A stretch of 64,000 nt of DNA from Galbibacter pacificus (GTDB lineage Bacteria > Bacteroidota > Bacteroidia > Flavobacteriales > Flavobacteriaceae): contig NZ_JAQSVC010000006.1 of NCBI RefSeq assembly GCF_029603165.1, forward strand, positions 212,509 to 276,508, read 5' to 3'. Every line of letters begins with the position of its first letter. The first letter of the stretch is position 1. Below, one piece after another: positions 54,194 through 62,891 of the stretch. A program made the position numbers and the translations under genes. The notes beneath the pieces are model-generated. The model saw nothing but the letters and a program-made list of their open reading frames with translations, had not been told where the DNA came from and ran no database searches.

Positions 54194-55153
54194 TTAGTTT
54201 TGACCTTCTTTTACATCAACTACTTCGTACTGGTTTTTGCCGTTTACCTGAACCGGTTGATAATAGGTTTCTCCGTATTTAACGTAGGTTTGATCGCCAA
54301 TGCGTACTTCTTCGCCACCTTCGGGTAAGTGTTCAACAAGGGTGCCTGCCGTTGGTGGGACCACGGTGTAGCCGTTGCTGTCTTTTTCGTAATAGGTTCC
54401 TCCGTAATAATAATTGTTTACGGTAGTGTCCCCGCCGGCATCAACAACCTGATAGCCATCGGGAAGTACTTTAATGGTGGCGCCAACTGGTGCCTGGACA
54501 ACCGTATAGCCGTCTTTTTCTTTCATGTAATAATTTCCTTGATCGTAATAATATTGCTGGTAGCTGTTTTCTATGCTAACAATAATGGCAGTGGTGGCCA
54601 ACGAGGCCACAAAGAATCCCCATGGGTGCCATACCGGGCCCCAGTAAAATGGGGTAAAAGGATGGTAGAAATATGGGTGGAATGAATAATAGCTAAATCC
54701 GCCATAGAAATACGGGGGGCGGGGATAAGGGCGAATTGCAGGGCGAACAATGGTATTGCGGTTGTTTACGTTTATGTTTACATTGTTGTGCCCGCCCCTG
54801 TTGTTTATTACCGTGGAATTGTCAATGTTTCTATTGGTCCTAACGTTGGTGTTGTTGGAGCGCGAGTTTATATTCCTATCGTTGCCAATATTTGTATTTC
54901 GGTTGCCTATGTTGTTGTTTGTACTTGGCCTGCGGTATTCGGTATGAGAACTTGGAAAGCTTCTGTTTGTCTCCCGTTGAAATCCCCCGTTTATGGGCTG
55001 CCTCCCGGTAGAGGGGCGCGATACATTTGGGCGGCTCATGCTGGACCCGTGCCCAAACCTTTGTGCTTCAACCGATATGGGGACCGTAAGTAAAAGAACA
55101 AAAAGTAACAGGCTGCCGTAATGCATGGTATGTTTTTTTATAGTTGGATTCAT
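54194..55153 (-). CDS. DUF6515-family exported protein, Asn-rich
   Basis: A 319-residue exported protein with a signal peptide (ending near VEAQR), an Asn/Arg/Ser-rich low-complexity stretch at about 35-135 and an aromatic region with a membrane-like helix (PWGFFVASLATTAIIVSIE). The C-terminal third has two similar repeats, YYMKEKDGYTVVQAPVGATI and YYEKDSNGYTVVPPTAGTLV, each followed by LP-x-G-x-x-V. This matches DUF6515. It lies 21 bp after the DUF2092 gene and is probably co-transcribed. Confidence 0.75.
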   Translation of the reverse strand: MNPTIKKHTMHYGSLLLFVLLLTVPISVEAQRFGHGSSMSRPNVSRPSTGRQPINGGFQRETNRSFPSSHTEYRRPSTNNNIGNRNTNIGNDRNINSRSNNTNVRTNRNIDNSTVINNRGGHNNVNINVNNRNTIVRPAIRPYPRPPYFYGGFSYYSFHPYFYHPFTPFYWGPVWHPWGFFVASLATTAIIVSIENSYQQYYYDQGNYYMKEKDGYTVVQAPVGATIKVLPDGYQVVDAGGDTTVNNYYYGGTYYEKDSNGYTVVPPTAGTLVEHLPEGGEEVRIGDQTYVKYGETYYQPVQVNGKNQYEVVDVKEGQN

Positions 55154-55174
55154 CTTTCTATCTTTTAAAGTTTG

Positions 55175-55900
55175 TTATTTAGACGTGGCCATGATGCTAA
55201 TGTTTTTTGAACCTTCCGGGGGGTAAAAGTTAAAAATGGTGTCTTCTACATCTGTATTTATCTTCCAGTTTTTAAATGTGGCTTCGTATTGTTGGCGGTC
55301 GCCGTCCTTATGGATGATGACTATTTTTTTAGGCAATGCTTTTTCGTCGTTGGTAATCCATAACTGGAAGTTCATTTTATTGTTTGAAGCAAGAATTTCC
55401 TGGCATTCTACATCGTCTATGGTTTCTGTTCCGTTATAGACAATGGTTGGGAATTCTTCCAAGAGGTCATCGGTTAAACTGGGATAAAAAACATCGGCGG
55501 CAGGAAACCGTATGCTAAATTTTTTATGGAGGCTGTCGATCATTTTAATAATGGTGTTTGGGGCATCGACCACGCAATAGTTGTTCTCGTCTAGAGAATA
55601 GTATATAAACTTGCTCCCGTTGTAGTAATAATTTCTGTTACGGTCGGCGCTTCTGGTTTTAACCAGCATTTTATCTGGCCCTACCATGGTAATGTCGTCA
55701 AAATAAAAGTGTTTTTCCATGCCAAACATGCCATCGTTGTCCAGTGCCCGGGAAATCTGGAAGTTGCAGGAATGGATTTTCCCGATGGATTCCCCCATTT
55801 TATCAAGAATGTGGATTGCAGCACTATCGATAACTTTGCTGTTTTGTCCGAACATATAAAATACTGACAAACAGCACAATGATAGAAAATAATTTTTCAT
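55175..55900 (-). CDS. DUF2092-family exported protein
   Basis: A 241-residue exported protein with a signal peptide (MKNYFLSLCCLSVFYMFGQ). The mature part has the LolA-like beta pattern of DUF2092: DILDKMGESIGKI-type helix at the start, HFYFDDITMVGPDKMLVKT, NRNYYYNGSKFIYYS and the closing FNFYPPEGSKNI. It is probably periplasmic, with a lipid-binding-like fold by analogy. It precedes the DUF6515 gene by 21 bp. Confidence 0.8.
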   Translation of the reverse strand: MKNYFLSLCCLSVFYMFGQNSKVIDSAAIHILDKMGESIGKIHSCNFQISRALDNDGMFGMEKHFYFDDITMVGPDKMLVKTRSADRNRNYYYNGSKFIYYSLDENNYCVVDAPNTIIKMIDSLHKKFSIRFPAADVFYPSLTDDLLEEFPTIVYNGTETIDDVECQEILASNNKMNFQLWITNDEKALPKKIVIIHKDGDRQQYEATFKNWKINTDVEDTIFNFYPPEGSKNISIMATSK

Positions 55901-55986
55901 TACTTATGGATTTATATCTGATTAAATAAGAGAGGGGGAGGGTATGTATATTAGTAAAAATAATAAAAATCTTTAAAAGTGGCATA

Positions 55987-56016
55987 AAAAAACCTCTTAT
56001 TGTGCAAGAGGTTTTT
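55987..56016. terminator. bidirectional terminator near the aquaporin gene
   Basis: AAAAACCTCTT (about 55988-55998) pairs with AAGAGGTTTTT (56006-56016) across the loop ATTGTGC, with A and T runs on both sides. It is 19 bp past the aqpZ stop. Confidence 0.88.
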
Positions 56017-56034
56017 CTAACATGTTTTTTAAAT

Positions 56035-56727
56035 TCAATCTTCCTGTGCAGGGGCAAGTGCCTTATATACAACACCTGCAATGGCCGCCCCAATTATTGG
56101 TGCTACCCAAAAAAGCCATAATTGCCCCATTGCCCAATCGCCAACAAACAATGCCTGGCTTGTACTGCGCGCAGGGTTAACCGATGTATTGGTAACCGGG
56201 ATGCTTATTAAATGTATTAATGTTAGCCCAAGGCCTATGGCTATACCGGCAAATCCTTTGGGTGTATTTTTATGTGTGGCCCCGAGTATAATTATAAGAA
56301 ACATAAACGTCATTACAATTTCGGTAATCAAAGCGGCTGTCATGTTATAACCGTCCGGAGAATATTCGCCATAACCGTTTGCCGCAAAATTACCAATGGA
56401 GGCGCCGTCTTTTCCGGTGGCAATAAGGTATAGTATTGCTGCCCCGGTTATCCCGCCCAATACTTGAGCAACAATATAAGGAAACAGTTCTTTGCCGCTA
56501 AAACGGCCACCAATCCATAGCCCTACAGAAACGGCCGGGTTTAAATGGCACCCCGAAATATGCCCAATGGCATAGACCATGGTTAAAACGGTTAAACCAA
56601 AAGCAAGCGCAACCCCTGCAAAGCCAATACCCAATTCTGGGTAACCGGCAGCAAGCACAGCGCTACCGCATCCACCAAGCACCAACCACATGGTACCAAT
56701 AAATTCTGCAAATAGTTTTTTCATCAT
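56035..56727 (-). CDS. aqpZ: aquaporin Z
   Basis: A 230-residue water channel with six helices. Both NPA boxes are intact, at residues 63-65 (HLNPAVSVG) and 184-186 (SVNPARSTS). The selectivity filter residues Phe43, His172, Thr181-type and Arg187 follow the water-specific AqpZ pattern with a two-residue shift from E. coli, so glycerol transport is unlikely. Two adjacent ATG codons exist at the start; the first is given. Confidence 0.95.
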   Translation of the reverse strand: MMKKLFAEFIGTMWLVLGGCGSAVLAAGYPELGIGFAGVALAFGLTVLTMVYAIGHISGCHLNPAVSVGLWIGGRFSGKELFPYIVAQVLGGITGAAILYLIATGKDGASIGNFAANGYGEYSPDGYNMTAALITEIVMTFMFLIIILGATHKNTPKGFAGIAIGLGLTLIHLISIPVTNTSVNPARSTSQALFVGDWAMGQLWLFWVAPIIGAAIAGVVYKALAPAQED

Positions 56728-56886
56728 TCTAAGTTTTTAAATTAAAGTTTATATCTATATCCATTAAATACTAAAGTATAATACTATTAAATATTGAATA
56801 TAATTTTAAAGTTAATAAAATAAGTTTAATTCTCGAATGATTTTTTCATTCTAAACCATCGTTGAATGTTTGTAAGTATTTGTAAA

Positions 56887-59718
56887 CTATATTTTTAGAG
56901 AGAAATGTCCTTTGTATTCTTTAGCATTTGGAAGTTTTAGGTAGTACCAATAATCGTCAGGTGGCATAAGTTGCCCATGGTATTTTCCGTTCCAACCATT
57001 AGAATTTAAGGGGTTGAAGGAGTTGATTAATTTTCCGTACCGGTCATATATATAGATATGAATAGTTTGAAGAAAATTAGTATCATCAAGGCCGTATATG
57101 TTCCATGTGTCATTGGCCCCGTCGTTGTTTGGGGTGAAGAAGTGTGGAAAACCAATTATAGAAAATTCCTGAGAAATGGTTGTGCAATTGTTTATGTCTC
57201 TTACAAATAGTGTGTGATTTCCAGGTTCTAAACCTTCAAATTGGTTGCTTGCTTGAAAAGTATCAAACTGGTTATCAACTGAAAATTCATATCCATCAAT
57301 AGGGGCGGAAAGTATAACTTCGATATTTCTGTCGTCTATTTTAATATTGTTAATATAGGGAGGCTCTATTTGATTGACTTTTACCTGAATTGTCTTTTCG
57401 CAATCTAATGTGGGGTCCGTAACCCTTAGCTCATAAAGACCAGGTTGGTATACGGTAATTGTATTTGTCTCTTGGTTTGTATTCCATTGGTAATTATACA
57501 ATGTGGAAAGAGGGGTGTTTAATCCCGAGCTGATTTCTATGGGGAATTCAGAGGCACATATGTCTATCTCTTGATCTTGTATAACGGGAAAGGCTTTGGT
57601 GGATATTTCTACAATTCCCCCGCCGTAACATTCATTGTTGTGTTCTACCCTATAATATAATGAAGCAGTTGATGATTCATAGAAATCTGCAATTCCATTG
57701 GTTCCAATAGAGGCGTCTTGTTGATTTTTATAAAATGAAACCTCGGTAATACCGGGTAAATTTAAATTGCTGATGATGTTTGCCCTAACTTCGGATAGAT
57801 CGAATATGGCCGTACCAGTATCGTCCAGATCGCAGGCCTGTTGTGTATAAGTACTTAAGTTTGATGAAGTAGATGTGGTCAATTCTATAGGTACGATATT
57901 GTAACATTCAGGAACAATGCCAAATACTTTTGCATATAATAGTTCGTTTGGTTGGGTATTTCTGTATATGGGGTTTATATAATCTAAGTTTAGGCTGTCG
58001 TTTTCTGCTTCGGTAATCGAGTGATAATAGTTAACATTTATAAAATCGGTCGTGTTCAGTGTTATATCGGCATTGGCGTTACTGAGGTTGTAAGTGGTTT
58101 GCCCGTCATTTGGATTGTTGTCAAACGAATCGCATTGAGATAATTCATAGGTGCCATTTATAACTTGTGGCGGCTCAGAAATGGTTATCTGCTTAATTAA
58201 AGGGTCGTAATTTCTTCCGGCAGTAGAAAGATATAAAGTAACGGTATAATTGCCGGGCATTGCATATTGGTGTGTTGGGGAAGCATCATTAGAAGTGGAG
58301 CCATCTCCAAAATCCCATTCTGCTGTGTCGTATGGGTCTTCCGTAGTAATTTCAAACTCGGTAGTATCTCCATAGCACAGATTTTTAAAATCAAAGGTGT
58401 ATTTAAATATGGACTGAATAAAAGGAGGCAAACCAAGCGTTGCAAATTTTCCCTCTAAAAATACTGAGTTATGGGAATAGATACTGGCATTTCCTATTTC
58501 ATTGGGTTTGTTTATGACGGATAAATGTGTTCCATCAGCAGATACTTTATATCCTGCCCTGTATATTTTTCCGTTAATGGCCAATTGCAATGCACCTGGA
58601 ACATTATCAGATTCATTAATGATTTTTTTGGTCCCCGAAATGTTCGAACTGCCCAAGTCATATTGATAGATGTAACTTTTGTCCAGGCCGTCATTTTTGT
58701 TGTATATCCCGGAAGTGGCATATAGCAATTTGGAATTTGGGGAAAACTCAAGTCCGTACGGATATTCGTTGTTGAGTATAAGCTTTTCATTGGTAACCTT
58801 TCCGGTCGAGTTGTTAAAATCGTAAATCAATAATTTCCCTGATTTTTTAGCGCTGCTCCTTTCGTTCCCCAACCTGGTAGAGCTATGCGCGATGGCTATT
58901 TTTTTTCCGTTGGGCGAAACCTTTAAATAGCCAATGGCGCTTATGTTTATCTTGTTTTTATCTATAAGTGGGCCAACAGCCTCGTTGACCGTTGAAATAA
59001 CTGGAGAGGTATTAACCCCGTTCCCATCTACTTCAAAGGCATAAAATTTATTCATAAAAAAAGTAATCACCCATATGGAAGTTCCGTTGCTATGGGAAAC
59101 GGCAGTTATTTTTTCAGAAGATTTATATTCTTTTTGTATCGGGCTGGAAGCATCATAAGTTACCAAATGAATGCTTTTTTCGCCTGCAACAATGTCTCCA
59201 TAACCTCCGTCAAGGGTCATATCGATTTCAGAATAATTTATACCATCTATCGGTTCGTCTTCTGTTAAATAATAACTGGGCTTGTCTATTGTAAAAACGT
59301 AGTAAGAATTGGAAGCTCCCGGTTTAGGTATTATTATGGCAGATTCCGTACTGGAGCTATGCCCCAACAGCCCGGTACCGTTTGGCATTTTTTGGTGCCT
59401 TCGGTTCCATACGCTTACCCCATCTGTATAAAATAGTAAATTCCCGTTTTTGTCAGATATGGTTGCACACCCTTCATTGGTAACAAGCTGGCCATTGGTC
59501 ATTACAGTTGGAGGCTCGGTGTTAAAGCTTAAACCTGCCTTTTCTCCAAAATACCAATTAGCCGATTCTTTTTGAGCAAACAAAAAGTTACAGCATAGTA
59601 ATATAAAACCTATTGAGATACGTATGGATATTCTCAAATTAAAACGCCTGTTTATTAGTAAATTATGAATAACAGCAAAAATAATAATAAAAACGGGTAG
59701 ACAAAAGAAGTATGTCAT
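56887..59718 (-). CDS. large secreted protein with PKD domain and T9SS type-B C-terminal domain
   Basis: A 943-residue exported protein. The extreme N-terminus is odd: 30 hydrophobic and basic residues precede a second, more signal-like stretch ending FLFAQKE, so the true start may lie inside. An N-terminal half built of beta-propeller-like repeats (GEKAGLSFNTEPPT, LLFYTDGVSVWNRRHQ) leads to a PKD domain at about 465-540 (AEWDFGDGSTSNDASPTHQY) and several Ig-like modules. The last 90 residues are the gliding-motility-associated type-B sorting domain (FTPNNDGANDTWNIYGLD, YDRYGKLI, WNGKYHGQ). It is exported by the type IX system and probably surface-attached. Confidence 0.9.
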   Translation of the reverse strand: MTYFFCLPVFIIIFAVIHNLLINRRFNLRISIRISIGFILLCCNFLFAQKESANWYFGEKAGLSFNTEPPTVMTNGQLVTNEGCATISDKNGNLLFYTDGVSVWNRRHQKMPNGTGLLGHSSSTESAIIIPKPGASNSYYVFTIDKPSYYLTEDEPIDGINYSEIDMTLDGGYGDIVAGEKSIHLVTYDASSPIQKEYKSSEKITAVSHSNGTSIWVITFFMNKFYAFEVDGNGVNTSPVISTVNEAVGPLIDKNKINISAIGYLKVSPNGKKIAIAHSSTRLGNERSSAKKSGKLLIYDFNNSTGKVTNEKLILNNEYPYGLEFSPNSKLLYATSGIYNKNDGLDKSYIYQYDLGSSNISGTKKIINESDNVPGALQLAINGKIYRAGYKVSADGTHLSVINKPNEIGNASIYSHNSVFLEGKFATLGLPPFIQSIFKYTFDFKNLCYGDTTEFEITTEDPYDTAEWDFGDGSTSNDASPTHQYAMPGNYTVTLYLSTAGRNYDPLIKQITISEPPQVINGTYELSQCDSFDNNPNDGQTTYNLSNANADITLNTTDFINVNYYHSITEAENDSLNLDYINPIYRNTQPNELLYAKVFGIVPECYNIVPIELTTSTSSNLSTYTQQACDLDDTGTAIFDLSEVRANIISNLNLPGITEVSFYKNQQDASIGTNGIADFYESSTASLYYRVEHNNECYGGGIVEISTKAFPVIQDQEIDICASEFPIEISSGLNTPLSTLYNYQWNTNQETNTITVYQPGLYELRVTDPTLDCEKTIQVKVNQIEPPYINNIKIDDRNIEVILSAPIDGYEFSVDNQFDTFQASNQFEGLEPGNHTLFVRDINNCTTISQEFSIIGFPHFFTPNNDGANDTWNIYGLDDTNFLQTIHIYIYDRYGKLINSFNPLNSNGWNGKYHGQLMPPDDYWYYLKLPNAKEYKGHFSLKI

Positions 59719-59743
59719 TGTTTAGAGGAAAAGCAACATTTCT

Positions 59744-59751
59744 TAGCTTTG
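59744..59751 (+). promoter_or_regulatory. -7 promoter box of apt
   Basis: TAGCTTTG matches TAnnTTTG exactly, 31 bp before the apt ATG. A TTG lies 23 bp upstream, slightly outside the usual spacing. Confidence 0.5.
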
Positions 59752-59782
59752 TAACCTCTATATTGTATAAAAACCATTAATT

Positions 59783-60295
59783 ATGGACCTAAGCAGTTAC
59801 ATCCGGAATGTAAATAATTTTCCCAAGCCGGGCATTGTTTTTAAAGACATTACCCCGTTGCTTAAAGATCCCAAGGCAGTAAATCAGGCCGTTGCCCAAC
59901 TGTACCATCTAACCGAAAAGAAAAATGTAGACTTGGTAGTGGGCATAGAAAGCAGGGGTTTTTTCTTTGGCACCTTGCTGGCCCAAAAGCTCAACTGCGG
60001 GTTCGTGCCCGTAAGAAAGCCCAATAAATTGCCTTATGCAACGGTCTCAGAAACCTATGCCCTGGAATATGGCAACGACACGCTTGAAATCCATAAAGAT
60101 GCCATACAAAAAGGAGATAAGGTTATTGTTCACGACGACGTGCTGGCTACCGGGGGCACCGCGTTGGCCGTTTGTAAATTGGTCGAAAAACTAGGTGGGG
60201 AAGTGGTCCAGTGCAATTTTTTAATGGAGCTAAGCTTTCTGGAGGGAAGAAAAAAGTTAAGCGGGCACAATGTCCAAACCATAATTAAATACTAG
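59783..60295 (+). CDS. apt: adenine phosphoribosyltransferase
   Basis: Salvages adenine to AMP using PRPP. A 170-residue type I phosphoribosyltransferase with the conserved N-terminus IRNVNNFPKPGIVFKDITPL, the flexible-loop region and the PRPP motif VIVHDDVLATGGTA. Cytosolic. Its stop overlaps the end of the small convergent gene at 60292. Confidence 0.96.
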   Translation: MDLSSYIRNVNNFPKPGIVFKDITPLLKDPKAVNQAVAQLYHLTEKKNVDLVVGIESRGFFFGTLLAQKLNCGFVPVRKPNKLPYATVSETYALEYGNDTLEIHKDAIQKGDKVIVHDDVLATGGTALAVCKLVEKLGGEVVQCNFLMELSFLEGRKKLSGHNVQTIIKY

Positions 60296-60444
60296 CCCAA
60301 AGCATTTTTGGTAACAAAAACGCGCCATCCAATAATGGCCATTTGCAATTTATTGGCCTTGGCCAGATCCAGCCCCTTTTTGGAATAAGAAGGCAATATA
60401 GCCCTGTTTAGCTTTGCCAGTAACTTAAAAAACTTTTTTTTCAT
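60292..60444 (-). CDS. small basic protein of the flavobacterial 'SsrA-binding'-annotated family
   Basis: A 50-residue frame starting MKKKFFKLLAKLNRAILPSY, continuing SKKGLDLAKANKLQM and ending VFVTKNALG. Small proteins of this size and pattern are widespread in Flavobacteriia and are often labelled SsrA-binding protein, although they lack the SmpB fold and the label is doubtful. Its stop overlaps the apt stop by four bases, tail to tail. A TACCTTTA box lies shortly upstream on the minus strand. Function unknown. Confidence 0.65.
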   Translation of the reverse strand: MKKKFFKLLAKLNRAILPSYSKKGLDLAKANKLQMAIIGWRVFVTKNALG

Positions 60445-60550
60445 GCCTTTGTTTTCCCATAAAGGTAAAAAAACTAAATATAACTAACGGTTTTTGGCTA
60501 CACTTTAATTGGTTCTTGATATTATGCAGGTTTGTTCCGTAAACTGCACA

Positions 60551-60624
60551 ACCGGGCTTTCCGCTACTAGTTTTGGTAAACCATATATAAAAGTTTACCA
60601 AAAGCTAACCGCTGCAATCCCTAC
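60551..60624 (-). ncRNA. structured intergenic element, copy C
   Basis: Third copy. On the minus strand it reads AGGGATTGCAGCGG, then the private stem, then TAGCGGAAAGCCCGG. The stem is a perfect 11-bp helix: TTTTGGTAAAC (60570-60580) with GTTTACCAAAA (60592-60602). It follows directly after the terminator of the blaR-like gene, leaving no room for a promoter, so transcription on the minus strand would require readthrough; plus-strand transcription is possible. It lies upstream of the small gene at 60292. Confidence 0.55.
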
Positions 60625-60626
60625 CT

Positions 60627-60664
60627 GAAAAAAAAAGCCAAGCACAGCATGAAACCGCACTTGG
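60627..60664 (-). terminator. rho-independent terminator of the BlaR1-like gene
   Basis: On the minus strand GCCAAG and CTTGGC (60636-60641 with 60659-60664) close a hairpin followed by nine T. It is about 30 bp past the stop at 60692. Confidence 0.8.
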
Positions 60665-60691
60665 CCTTACAAAAATTATTGATAAGCCCGC

Positions 60692-62374
60692 TTATTCCTT
60701 TTTGGTGGTTATTAAAATTACCCCATCCTTTCCTTTCTCTCCGTATTGTTTTATGGCATTTTCATCTTTTAGCACAGACACCTGCTTTATGGTGTCCGGA
60801 CTTATGCTGTTCAGGTCGAAATCGGCGGGCATGGTTTTCCCATCGACCAAAATAAGGGGTTTTTCTCCTTTAAAATTAATACGGGTACCGGCTTCAGAAG
60901 CTCCTGTAACCTTGTACGGATTGTATTGGGTCTTGTTCTTTAAAGTAATTTCTATCACGCCATTCTTTCCTTGCACGTCATACTTATCACTGGCATTTTT
61001 ATCTTTTAAAACATTAATGCTTTCAATTGCATCGGGCTGGATGCTTTTTGTGTCAAAATCCTTAGGCATGATTTTCCCGTTCAGGACAATAAGTGGTTTT
61101 TTGTCCATAGTATGTTGGTCTGTAGCAGCTATAATCACCCCTCTTTGGTTTTTTGTGTACGCAGAACCAACAATTATATAAACGCCACCGCCTTCCCCAA
61201 TGCCAAAATAGAGATTTTCAATTCCCTTTCCTTTGTTAGACGATGTCCCGGTGGCTTTTCCCCCTTTTTTGGTCTCGTAGGTTACCTGTATGTTGGAAAT
61301 CTCGCCTGTATTCGTTCTTTTAATGTTGGAATAGGTCAAGCTTCCCCCGTCTTCTTTAACTTTTGCCTGGAGTTGCTTTAAATCTTCCGCAGAAAAGTCT
61401 TTTGTAATTACATATTCAGGTAAATTACTGTTTTGGGACACTTCGGTATTCAAGGCCAACTTGGTTTCTGTTTTAAAGCTAAAGAGCATCATAAAACCTG
61501 CTAAAAAAGGTATTATCAATGTGTAGCGCAGTAAATTTGTTTTGTTTGTTTTTTGTTTTTGTAACATAACGATTCGTTTTTTTACCTGCCCGCTGCGTTT
61601 ACCAAAAGTAAAGGTATATCCAAAAGCGGTTAGGCTGGTTGATGAATAATAAAATGGATTGATGACAGAATAGGGTATTCCGCTAATTTGTTTCAGTAAT
61701 AAATATTGGTAATTTTTAGTTTGAGACTGGCTTGTTGTTGTTTCTTTATCTGTTAAATATTCAAGATTTTCACCTATGGCTTTTTTATACAGCCAGCTAA
61801 ATGGGCTAAACCAAAAAACTACGGTATACAGGTGCGCAAAGAGAATGTCTATGGTATGCAATTGCCATGCATGTATCTTTTCATGCCTTAAAATAGTTGT
61901 CAGCTCCTCTTCGGTATATTTTTTTGGATTGTAAACAATAAACTTGAAAAACGAAAACGGACTAATATCCTTGCTTGTGGAAACATGCATAAAACCTTCT
62001 TCTTTGGTATGCGTTTCCTTTTTCATGAAATGGTACAGGGAGTATAACTGTATGCAAAACCTGCCAAAGAAAAAAAGTGCACCCATTAAATAAAGCATAG
62101 CCAATATAACTAGAAACTGCTGTGTGTAATCGTGCCCTTGAGTAGTGTAGGTAGCGACATGGTCAATATTTTTTCCCAACGTGTTAATGGCTTCAACCAA
62201 AACAATTTTTTTATATACAACCAACGGCAGCAATGCAGAAATTAACAAGCCGCCAAGCAGATAAAACCTATTCTGTTTGTAGAATGTAGTTTTATTCAGC
62301 AGGCACACATACATTAGCCAAAAAACGGCCAACAATCCCGAGGCTTTTAGTAAATAAATGGCAAAGGCTTCCAT
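60692..62374 (-). CDS. BlaR1/MecR1-type M56 metallopeptidase with two plug-like C-terminal repeats
   Basis: A 560-residue membrane sensor peptidase. Membrane helices at about 5-25, 38-60 and 87-112 precede the cytosolic zinc peptidase motif His164-Glu165-x-x-His168 (RHEKIHAW); a further helix lies near 290-305. The C-terminal part replaces the penicillin-binding domain of BlaR1 with two similar modules of about 55 residues, each reading LNGKIMPKDFD / VDGKTMPADFD, then INVLKDKNAS / VSVLKDENAI and GKNGVIEIT / GKDGVILIT, as in TonB plug domains. With BlaI it forms a sensor-repressor pair; the signal is unknown. Overlaps blaI by one base. Confidence 0.87.
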   Translation of the reverse strand: MEAFAIYLLKASGLLAVFWLMYVCLLNKTTFYKQNRFYLLGGLLISALLPLVVYKKIVLVEAINTLGKNIDHVATYTTQGHDYTQQFLVILAMLYLMGALFFFGRFCIQLYSLYHFMKKETHTKEEGFMHVSTSKDISPFSFFKFIVYNPKKYTEEELTTILRHEKIHAWQLHTIDILFAHLYTVVFWFSPFSWLYKKAIGENLEYLTDKETTTSQSQTKNYQYLLLKQISGIPYSVINPFYYSSTSLTAFGYTFTFGKRSGQVKKRIVMLQKQKTNKTNLLRYTLIIPFLAGFMMLFSFKTETKLALNTEVSQNSNLPEYVITKDFSAEDLKQLQAKVKEDGGSLTYSNIKRTNTGEISNIQVTYETKKGGKATGTSSNKGKGIENLYFGIGEGGGVYIIVGSAYTKNQRGVIIAATDQHTMDKKPLIVLNGKIMPKDFDTKSIQPDAIESINVLKDKNASDKYDVQGKNGVIEITLKNKTQYNPYKVTGASEAGTRINFKGEKPLILVDGKTMPADFDLNSISPDTIKQVSVLKDENAIKQYGEKGKDGVILITTKKE

Positions 62375-62733
62375 TATTTGTTGTTTTCTATTTGGTTGAT
62401 TATTTCTTTAAGCTCCTCCACACTTATTTTCTTTTCATCGGCAAAAAAAGAAACCAGGTTTTTGTAAGAATTGTTAAAATAATCCTCAATGGCATTTGTA
62501 ACAAAACGTTTTCTGTAATCTTCTTTTTTTACTATCGGGTAGTATTGATGCGTGTTTCCATAGGCGTTATGGGCAACATAGCCTTTTTCTTCCAGGTTCC
62601 TTATAATGGTAGACAGCGTATTGTAGTGTGGCTTGTCTTCTTTTATTTCTGCCTGTACATCTTTTACAAAAGCCTTGTTGAGCTTCCATAAAACCTTCAT
62701 TATTTCTTCTTCTTTATTGGTTAATTTTTGCAT
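62374..62733 (-). CDS. BlaI/MecI-family repressor
   Basis: A 119-residue winged-HTH repressor (KEEEIMKVLWKLNKAFVKDV at the start; HYNTLSTIIRNLEEKGYVAH as recognition helix and wing; a C-terminal dimerisation helix ending IINQIENNK). It should be cleaved by the BlaR1-like peptidase encoded one base downstream. Three candidate operators spaced 20 bp apart lie directly upstream. Confidence 0.92.
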   Translation of the reverse strand: MQKLTNKEEEIMKVLWKLNKAFVKDVQAEIKEDKPHYNTLSTIIRNLEEKGYVAHNAYGNTHQYYPIVKKEDYRKRFVTNAIEDYFNNSYKNLVSFFADEKKISVEELKEIINQIENNK

Positions 62734-62773
62734 GATAAAATGGTATCGAAACTGATTGTGGGGGTAAACTTAC

Positions 62774-62829
62774 AACTATTTTTTTAGTTACACAACTGTA
62801 TTTTTAGTTAATAAACTATTTTTGTAGTT
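62774..62829. promoter_or_regulatory. three BlaI-type operator boxes spaced exactly 20 bp
   Basis: 16-bp dyads AACTATTTTTTTAGTT (62774-62789), AACTGTATTTTTAGTT (62794-62809) and AACTATTTTTGTAGTT (62814-62829). Each is AACT-N8-AGTT with an inner A/T or G/T pair, resembling the ACTACA/TGTAGT half-sites of mec/bla operators. They lie 41 bp before the blaI start and 62 bp before the divergent antiporter gene, so both could be controlled. Confidence 0.75.
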
Positions 62830-62891
62830 TGTCTATGGCCATGTTCCTTTATCTATGTCAATTTGTGTATCTTCACCTTCAAAAAAAATAA

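Noticed and set aside
54329..55093. Plus-strand frames opposite the DUF6515 gene
   Set aside because: Mirror images of an Asn-rich, repetitive coding region; composition explains the open frames.
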